Below are positions 57,073-64,000 of a stretch of DNA of 64,000 nucleotides, piece after piece. Both the position numbers and the translations under genes were made by a program. The notes under the pieces were generated by a model, which ran no database searches, had not been told where the DNA came from, and worked only from the letters and a program-made list of their open reading frames with translations. Numbering within the stretch: position 1 is the first letter of the stretch; the number at the start of each line of letters is the position of its first letter. Origin of the DNA: Glandiceps talaboti. Lineage: Eukaryota; Hemichordata; Enteropneusta; Spengelidae. The DNA is taken from positions 2,855,109-2,919,108 of the forward strand of contig NC_135567.1 of assembly GCF_964340395.1 (NCBI RefSeq). Reading direction: 5' to 3'.

Positions 57073-57216
57073 GTGTTGATGACTTCTTATAGCAGTTGTC
57101 TTTCATAGGATCAAAGCAACAGTCAACGTGTTGACAGGAATTCGGTGAAGGCATTACTCCATTATCTGGTATGATGCATAACTTCCTCTCATAGGGTATT
57201 ATCATACAAAGGTCAT
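57073..57216 (-). CDS. Trefoil (P-type) domain exon
   Basis: A 144-bp exon, 48 codons, phase 1 at both ends (acceptor acctgtctgtgcag, donor gtaagttt). It reads DDLCMIIPYERKLCIIPDNG, then NSCQHVDCCFDPMKDNCYKK. All six Cys of a trefoil are present: C, then R-x-x-C, then C-x4-C-C-F-D, then C-Y. Trefoil modules occur in secreted mucosal and glycosidase-related proteins as compact glycan-binding or spacer units. It is the first module after the signal-peptide exon at 58.3k, with compatible phase 1. Confidence 0.9.
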
Positions 57217-57689
57217 CTGCACAGACAGGTGTAAATAACAATATGACTTGTGTTAGTTAAAGTGAATAGACCTGCAATAATTGTAGCTTTATTTTTGTTT
57301 ACAATGCTTTTTATTCTATTTCATATTTTAGGTTGTTGTGACTCACCATTTTTCGTTACATTTTTCTCTTACAGGGTTTGGAAACCTAAGCTACAATTCT
57401 GTTAACAAGGACGGCTAAAATCTCTCTGCATATGCTTCCATACTTTTTTCAAAGAGGGGAGGGATGTTGTCTAACAAAAAAATGGTTTAAAATTGTGTTC
57501 ATGATCCTGAATACATTTTAGATGGGAGGTTACACTCGGCGATCTGTATGTAGCGGTTGTAGAGTTTCACCGAGAGCGACGTTGTGAAGCTGCTACAATG
57601 TTGCATCTAAAGTGAACCCTGCAGTTGAATAGCCACAATTTGGAATGATGTTATGGTTTTCACTTTTATAAGATTGTCAACATGATAAA

Positions 57690-58660
57690 ATTGTTGTTTC
57701 AGTAAACGAAACCAGACATCCAAAGAACTGGTAAAATGAGGGTACACAGCTGAAGACATTAATTCTTTATCTAATATAACATCTGATCAGCAGACCAAAC
57801 TATACATCACAAGTCATGGCAAAATAGGGTTCCACAATTGAATACCTTAATTCTTTGCCAAATGTTGTCAGCAGACTAAACTAGACATCACCAGGCCATA
57901 TAAAATGGGGTTGCACATTTGAACTCTGCTCTTTTCCCATTCATCACAATTGTTATATTAACTGTGTTAATTCTTGTATTTTAATAGGGGATGAGCAAAG
58001 TTCAAAATTCATCATTAAATGTTGAATTTTAATTTCAGTAGAACAAAACCTGAATACAAATAACGAAATATGATAAATGTAATGAGGTTTAATAAAATTC
58101 TTTAGGAATTGTCAGTTAGTTTTTTCTTCAGTCAGTTTTGTGATAGTAAGCCCAAGTGATGCTATTTTAGTGTAAACTTATCATCGATTGCCAAGAAAAG
58201 AAGAAACATACACCAGAAGGCGTTGTGATATATTCAGGAAATATATGTACCGTCATTAAAAGGAATACCAAACTCCTGACAATCGACGAATGCTGTCTTT
58301 AAGGAAGTGCTGTAAATCACAATACAAAACACTTTGAATGTGGTCTTCATTTCATTTTTTCTTAACTTAACAGACATGACCAGTCGGTTGCTTGCCTGAC
58401 TAACAAACTAATAGAGAATATAGAACTCCACCCTTTAAAAACATTTTGTGACATCTGGAGCTTTTTAAAAATTGATTTATTTTGCGATTTCGAATTCTCG
58501 GAGGCGATTTCCAATGATAATATACCTCATAATGGAAAGTAAGCAACTGTGTACCATATTTTCTTTAGAGAGAGAATATTTTCATGTCCCGCGAAATGTT
58601 TTCCAAATTATTTAACTGACAAATGGTGTTTGCTGTTGAGGTGGTGCATAAGGGTTTAGT
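57690..58660. repeat. Duplicated block, copy 1
   Basis: Collinear with 59990-61067. Shared blocks include catcaccaggccatataaaatggggttgcac, agaaacata followed by a gaaggcg block, and aagtaagcaactgtgtacc with small changes. It contains the intact signal-peptide exon. Confidence 0.85.
58251..58350 (-). CDS. First coding exon: signal peptide
   Basis: The exon starts at ATG 58350 and leaves in phase 1 at donor gtacatat, compatible with the trefoil exon. It reads MKTTFKVFCIVIYSTSLKTA and then FVDCQEFGIPFND. The hydrophobic core FKVFCIVIY is short but consistent with a signal peptide, and the paralogous copy at 60.5k has a stronger core. Another ATG five bases upstream is followed at once by a stop. 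Its place, phase and duplication support its role as the start of the receptor gene; the promoter would lie upstream towards 59-61k, where no TATA-type element can be assigned with confidence. Confidence 0.6.
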
Positions 58661-59224
58661 GATGTATGGCAAGTACCAATAACAATACATTTACCCTTTG
58701 AACTCCAAGTCCCTCTGCATGGGGTCATATAGTTGAGAGTATCAGGATACATAACGACTGGTATCCAAACTCATAAAGTTTGACCATGTATAACCATATA
58801 TTTTTGGAATCAACTGATAACAACGTTCCTAAACATATGCAAATTTTGAACACGTAACCTCATTAAATATTCACAATTGCCGCCACTGAGATAAATTTAT
58901 TGAATTTTCACACATTCTTCAATTTGATTGTTTTTTAAATCTTCATTTCTGAAATGTCAAAAAACCTGTAGACTGATATGCACAAATTTAATATGTAAAT
59001 ATTTGGACAAAATCTTCGACCAAGTTCAAAGTTCTCCTCAGCAACACAAATTTGTTTATACCATAGTTTTTTTTTAGTTTAATTTTAATAATTGGTGGTT
59101 CCTCTACAGGAGGCGCTCAGTTTACATCTGTTTTATATATATTTTACAAGATGCTCTAACATTTTGGTAATCTATACCCGAATAAGAATTCATTGTTCGT
59201 TTTCATATCCAACTGTATTCATAC
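58661..59224. other. No gene recognised
   Basis: Sequence between the first signal-peptide exon and the 59.2k candidate exon; nothing was supported. Confidence 0.45.
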
Positions 59225-59317
59225 TCAGTCAGAATGAAATAAAGATATTAAATCCCCAACGTGGGTGTTTGTATGCATCTTAAACGAAATGGTACATACA
59301 TTTGTGATACCAAAGAA

Positions 59318-59570
59318 CATCTGACCTGACATTTGTATTGATGTAGATTTTAGTTTATAGCTTCCAAAAGTTATTGACATATTTTCAGTAATTAGACCTG
59401 AAGGCCACTCAGAAGAAAGTTGTTGTTGTTTCTGGTCAGGAAACGTTATCACACTTGTTGTGATGACGCGATTAATTGAATTGTCCATGATTAGTTTTGC
59501 AGCTGTTTTCCGTAAAGTAACAATTAATGTAAGGGGAGGGTTATTTTGTTTTTTTCTTGGGATCTGCAGT
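59318..59570 (-). other. Candidate exon, unassigned beta-rich segment
   Basis: Within a 124-codon minus frame the central part reads PPLTLIVTLRKTAAKLIMDN, then TSVITFPDQKQQQLSSEWPS and SGQMFFGITN. A gtatgt donor-like site follows in phase 0 and AG acceptors open in phase 0 or 2, unlike the phase 1 modules. It lies between the two signal-peptide exons and could belong to a second, related gene. Function unknown. Confidence 0.25.
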
Positions 59571-59989
59571 CTGCATTGGCTGGAAAACCACGAGAACAAA
59601 AGATCGAAGTGGGGTATTTAAATGATGCACATTGACCAGAAACAATAGTTTTTTTCTTGGCCTTAAGAAATCCTACCGTGAGATCTGTACTACAATGTTC
59701 TATAAAAGGTTCAGATTATTACATGCTGTGGTTGGCCGTAAGATAACATTTGTATGCAATCATGCAGGAGAATTGACCTACATAAATCAATGTCTTCACT
59801 ATTTGAAAATTGAAAATCTTGTTTATACTTCATTCGATTCTCCAAAGCAGCGTAGAAAGTTGCCTGAGAAAAATGTACCAATGCCGGTGAATTCTATAGA
59901 TATCGATATTCAAGATTTAACACCTTCATTCTTTGCCTACTACAACACGTTATCAGCAGAGAAAACCAGACAGCCCCAGTACTAGTAAA

Positions 59990-61067
59990 ATGAAGGTGCA
60001 CAATTTAACACCTTCATTCTTTGCCTTCCGTGCTGTGCAGTAAACGACACGAGACATTCAAAGTACTAGTAAAACGAGGGTGCACACCTGAAGACCTTAC
60101 TTCTTTGCCAAACACAACATTTTGTCAGCAGATAAAAATCGTCATCACCAGGCCTTATACAATGGGGTTGCACAATTAAAATCTGTGTTATCCCAATTAT
60201 GAAGATTTTTATCTTCGCTATTTTAATCCTTGAATTTTAATAGGGAATGAGCACAGTTTGTATTTCATTGTAAACTATTGGAATTTAATTCATATTGGGA
60301 AAAAAATGAAGTTTAATGAAATTCTTTAAGTATGAACTGTCTGATGAAAAAACAACAACAAAGTTTTGCGATGGTAAGCCCATGTGATGTTAAATTAGTG
60401 TAAAATTATCATCAATTGCCAAGAAAATAAGAAACATAAACAAGAAGGCGATTTGAATTATTCTGGAAATATATGTACCATCAGAAGAAACACCAAAACT
60501 CCTGACAAACGACGCATGCTGTCTTTAAGAAAATGATGAAAATCACAATACAAAACACATTGATGTTCGTATTCATCTCGTCCGTTCTTATCTTAACAGA
60601 CTTGACCTGTCGTTTGCTTGTCTGGCTAACAAACTAACAAACAGATCTAGAGAACCACACCCTTTAAAAACACTTGACATCAGGAACTTTTTACCAATAT
60701 ATTTTGCGAGTTTTCTGAGTCGATTTCCAATGATAATATCGCTCGCGATGGAACCCATCGATATTTTAGAGATCTTAAGAATGTAGATTTTTTATGTAAT
60801 TGGATATGTTTTAAAGAACCATGTGGCTCTGTAACTTTTGTCTTAGTTTGTCCCTGTTGTTTGTTTTTCAGTGTATGTAATCGTGCAAAAGATTCTATTG
60901 GGTATTAATAAAACATTACAAAATTAAATAAAGTAAGCAACTTTGTACCATATTTTCACAAAAGAGTGAACATTTTCATGGTCATCAAAATGTACACTTG
61001 TTAATTAAAAATTACATAATTGGCACAAATGGTATTTGCTGTTAAAGGCTGGCAAATAAAGGTTTAC
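59990..61067. repeat. Duplicated block, copy 2
   Basis: Collinear with 57690-58660. It is interrupted at about 60745-60925 by sequence ending in an aataaaacattac A-rich tail, which looks like a short retrotransposed insert. It ends where the LINE on the minus strand begins. Confidence 0.8.
60479..60576 (-). pseudogene. Second signal-peptide exon, frame broken before the donor
   Basis: It starts at ATG 60576 and reads MNTNINVFCIVIFIIFLKTA and then CVVCQEF, a strong signal peptide paralogous to the exon at 58.3k. After CQEF this copy has four T where the other has three. The change shifts the frame and brings a TGA before the conserved gtacatat donor. It is therefore either a dead copy or uses a different donor. 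Neighbouring non-coding sequence is duplicated with it. Confidence 0.65.
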
Positions 61068-61259
61068 TTTTTTTTTAATTTAAATTTTCATTACTGAAAG
61101 GGTACAAAAAACACAAGACAAAGGAAAGACAAAGAAGGAAAAAGCCAAAAACTGCAACAAAAGAAACGAGAAGAACCTAGCCCAGTATTGCAATATACAT
61201 TACATTTAGATGCATTCAAGGTAGATGAACAGGTAAAATGAAGTTGACAACAAGATATA

Positions 61260-63046
61260 TTACAAATATTCCTCAAGGCTATCAATTATCTTTTTTGTCT
61301 TTGGTTCGTAGGCATAACACTCTAGCAGCTTCTTATAGTTCTTGAATTTTTCAGCAAGGACAGTGATCATTGGTTCAACTTTGTTCACTTTGCAACTAAA
61401 AATATATCTTTTAGTCAATAAACAGATAATATTCCAACTGTAGACATTAGGTTATGTGGTAACAATACCTAACAATATATCTTTTTCTGAAAAAGTCGTA
61501 TTGCAAAGATTAAATACAAAGTTCCAGACCCATTTAACAATTTGGCAATCATAAAATAAATGTCTCAATGTTTCAGTTTCTAAGTTACAGAAGGTGCATC
61601 TCTCGTGATCAAGGAGTTTTCGAAGGAAAAGAAATCTATTTGTACAAATTATGCGATTGAGCATTTTGTATTGAAAAGATTGAAGCGATACATCATCTGT
61701 AATTTTTTTAATCAATGCAAAGAAATTCCAAAATTCATCTTTAGATATATCAAATATCTCACACCACTTCTCCATACATTTCTGGGGCTTTATCTTATTT
61801 TTTACATTATTATCTAAAAACGTTGTGTACATAGTTTTACAAATCTTGTATGTAGTAATAGCATTATGTTGAAAAGTGTTTTGAGATTCAGAAGATAATG
61901 TAGTTTCCCTTTTCTCTGCTATTGGAATTGTATCAATAATGCCATGGAATGTCAAAAAATCAACAGGTAATCCATATTTTGTACAGAAATTAGGTCACTA
62001 ATCTGATTAACTCCATTTTTTGCCCATGATCTATAGTACATGTATACAACATTACTATTAACTTTAATAAAAGGGTTAAGCCATAATACTTGATTCAAGT
62101 AATCGGCGGTATTTTTTGGAAAATAAGAGACCTCAGACCAGTTTTCTAGAACCTCTCGCCAAAAGACATTGTCCTTAAATTTGCGAGCGGTTACAATTTT
62201 AATCTGGTGACTATTATAAAATCTCAAATAACTAGTATCCAAGCCTAACATGGAAGTGAAAAGACAATTCCATGAACTCTTATTCTTAGGATTAAAAACT
62301 TTTTGAAGCCAGGAATGCTTTAAGGCCTTCTGATATGTTGACAGGTGCACCATGTTTAAGCCACCATCTATTACCTTCAGACAAAGTCTATTTCTATTGA
62401 TTTTATCACTGCCATCATTCCAGATAAATTTGTAAAACAACGAGTTTAATGAAGAGATTTGTACACTTGTTAGATTTGTCAACACAGATAGGCAGTGAGT
62501 AAGTTTCGGCAATGCCATTGATTTAATGACGGTAATTTTCCCAAATAGGGTCAAAGGACGCTTGGACCAGGTTATTAATAGTCTCTCCATTTCTGAAATT
62601 TTAGGATCGTAGTTCAACTTGGATATATCATTTAAATCCACGTCAAACGTACAGCCAAGCACCTCGAAAGGATGATCAATCCACTGTATTTTTTTCTCTG
62701 GCAGCATAACCTTCTTACTATGACTAGAAGCCCATATCCAGATTATTTTTGTCTTCTCGCTGTTAACCGTCAGGCCAGAGACATTGGTAAACCTGTCAAG
62801 AATATCTAGCACTCTAGCAAGGCTTTTCTCTGTCCCATCAAGAAAAAGGAAAGCGTCATCTGCATACTGACCAAGGAGAACATCAATATTATATAAACTG
62901 ATACCGCGGACATCAGGGTCGTTTTTAAAGGCAATGGCCAACAACTCTGCAATAATAATGAATAAATAGGGTGACAGGGGATACCCTTGTCTTACTCCTC
63001 TGCTTAAATTGAAAATTGAGAGAAGTAGCCATTGTTTAAGATACAA
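61260..63046 (-). pseudogene. LINE ORF2, reverse transcriptase C-terminal part and tail
   Basis: The frame at 61952-63046 holds RGVRQGYPLSPYLFIIIAEL (motif B) and GQYADDAFLFLDGTEKSL (catalytic YADD), then the thumb run LTVNSEKTKIIWIWASS and EVLGCTFD. The next frame (61452-61955) carries LDHERCTFCNLETETLRHLF, a C-x2-C-x8-H zinc-like end typical of L1/Tx1 elements. A last piece reads KVNKVEPMITVLAEKFKNYK and stops near 61260. Frameshifts separate the three pieces, so no full product is made. Confidence 0.85.
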
Positions 63047-63059
63047 CTACTGGATTCAC

Positions 63060-63937
63060 TATAAAAAGTAACAACCCACTTCAAAATTCCATTTCTAAAA
63101 GTCTCGTTTATACATCGAACAATTAAACGACAAATATTACTCCAGAATAGTTTATAGAATTCAGGGGGAAACCCATCACAACCAGGGGTTTTACCTTTTC
63201 CATGTTTTTAGTGCATTACTGCATTCAGCATAAGAGATTACACCGTCTAAAATTGAACACTGGTCATCCGACAGCTCTTTGATATCATTACTATTAAAAT
63301 TCCTCATAAACGATGAAACTGATTCCGTAGTGCCACGACTGGTATAGAGATTCTTATAGAAATTTGTAGCTTCTGCAAAAATCTTTTCTTGCTCTGTTAA
63401 AACTAAACCATTATCACCAGTCAACTTTTCCATCGTTTTGTTAACACATTGACGTTTTTCTAAATTGCAAAAGTATTTCGTTGGTTTTTCACCATGTTGA
63501 ACCCAACGGGCTTTAGAACAAAGGAGTACTCCCTTCATATGATGTTCACGTAAAGATTCTAATTCTAGTTTTTTCGTTTCAAGTTCACCAATGTTTTCCT
63601 GATTTTGCTGGCATTGTACCTCGAGGATATCAATTTCTTTTTCTAACTCAGCTGTTCTTTTATTGCGTTTCCTTTTTTGTCTAGCAGTATACTGAAGAGT
63701 GGCACCGCGGATTTTCAATTTCATTGTTTCCCATAACAACTGGTCGCTAATAGAAAACTCAGTAAAATCAACCTCTGCACTGTCAACATTACCATTGATA
63801 GAATACTCATTTAAAGTTTCATGAATAATAGTCTTTACCATAGCAACATAATCTTTATCTGTAATAAGACTGGTATTCCAATTCCAGAACCCTTTGCCTC
63901 TATCTGTTTTTAAAATATTAAGGTTGAGAATAACCAA
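63060..63937 (-). pseudogene. LINE ORF2, region between endonuclease and reverse transcriptase
   Basis: The frame at 63191-63937 starts LKTDRGKGFWNWNTSLITDK and has a long charged helix (KRNKRTAELEKEIDILEVQC), then KARWVQHGEKPTKYFCNLEK, as in L1/Tx1 ORF2 proteins upstream of the polymerase. After a one-base frame change it continues GKTPGCDGFPPEFYKLFWSN and INETFRNGIL. It then jumps to sequence shortly before motif B, so the fingers and motif A (first catalytic Asp) are deleted. The endonuclease lies outside the window. Confidence 0.8.
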
Positions 63938-64000
63938 GGAGTGGTCTGTGCGGTAACCAGATTTGATACCACAATTGATAGTCCTAGCTTCTAGATCGGG

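Larger units (their letters stand above)
61068..64000 (-). mobile_element. L1/Tx1-type LINE, decayed, running off the window
   Basis: The 3' end is an A-rich tract near 61068. Reading towards the 5' end, three large frames and a C-terminal piece cover ORF2 with frameshifts near 61440, 61955 and 63190 and a large internal loss at about 63050. The 5' part lies beyond base 64000. It is inserted at the border of the duplicated block. Confidence 0.85.

Noticed and set aside
59632-59985. 117-codon plus-strand frame as a gene
   Set aside because: It has some protein-like composition (YKRFRLLHAVVGRKITFVCN) but no recognised family, runs into the duplicated non-coding block, and has no promoter or splice evidence. 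Left as unresolved, not called.

Overview
The window looks like nuclear DNA of an animal, most likely a marine invertebrate. It is AT-rich and intron-rich, full of microsatellites and decayed transposons, and has no bacterial-style gene packing. Short exons encode secreted animal modules: trefoil, kringle, EGF, C-type lectin, coagulation factor 5/8 C, PAN-like, CUB and LDL-receptor class A. I cannot name the species or phylum from the sequence.

The main gene content lies on the minus strand as a chain of small exons from about 58.35 kb down to 0.53 kb. In transcription order they are: signal peptide (58.3k), trefoil (57.1k), two galactose-binding-like exons (48.6k and 43.1k), kringle (40.5k), EGF (38.2k), one-exon C-type-lectin-like (32.0k), a factor 5/8 C domain split over two exons (19.4k and 8.8k), PAN-like (6.1k), CUB (5.1k), a C-type lectin split over two exons (4.2k and 3.7k), an unassigned exon (2.7k), LDLa (1.4k), and a transmembrane segment with a short Cys-containing tail (0.6k). 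Nearly every module is bounded by good splice sites in phase 1, and the two internal domain junctions also agree in phase. I read this as one mosaic membrane receptor of about 1,100 codons, or at least a cluster of such genes. The 3' joins (CTLD to 2.7k to LDLa to TM) are not resolved.

The introns hold most of the mobile DNA. 6.7-7.8k: truncated DNA transposon beside a CR1/L2 LINE fragment. 9.84-12.79k: 32-bp minisatellite with higher-order structure. 13.1-18.1k: broken Ty3/gypsy element with a second element nested in it; related LTRs at 18.3-18.6k, 29.4k and 37.3k. 20.7-21.2k: CR1/L2 fragment. 22.0-22.9k: gag-like frame with a zinc motif. 23.6-24.5k: Tc1/mariner-like transposase remnant. 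26.8-29.2k: second copy of the nested element, holding a 541-bp fold-back MITE. 30.3-30.8k: possible GIY-YIG (Penelope-like) fragment. 32.75-36.13k: nearly intact LINE with a 13-bp target duplication, inserted in a tandem repeat. 43.4-47.5k: 4.1-kb DNA transposon with an 8-bp target duplication. 52.3-54.2k: clusters of a 20-bp repeat in opposite orientations. 61.07-64.0k: L1/Tx1-type LINE lacking the middle of its reverse transcriptase.

At the 5' side of the receptor gene a block of about 1 kb is duplicated (57.69-58.66k and 59.99-61.07k). Each copy carries a signal-peptide exon, but one differs by a single base that breaks the frame into the donor site. No tRNA, rRNA, CRISPR array or bacterial element was seen.
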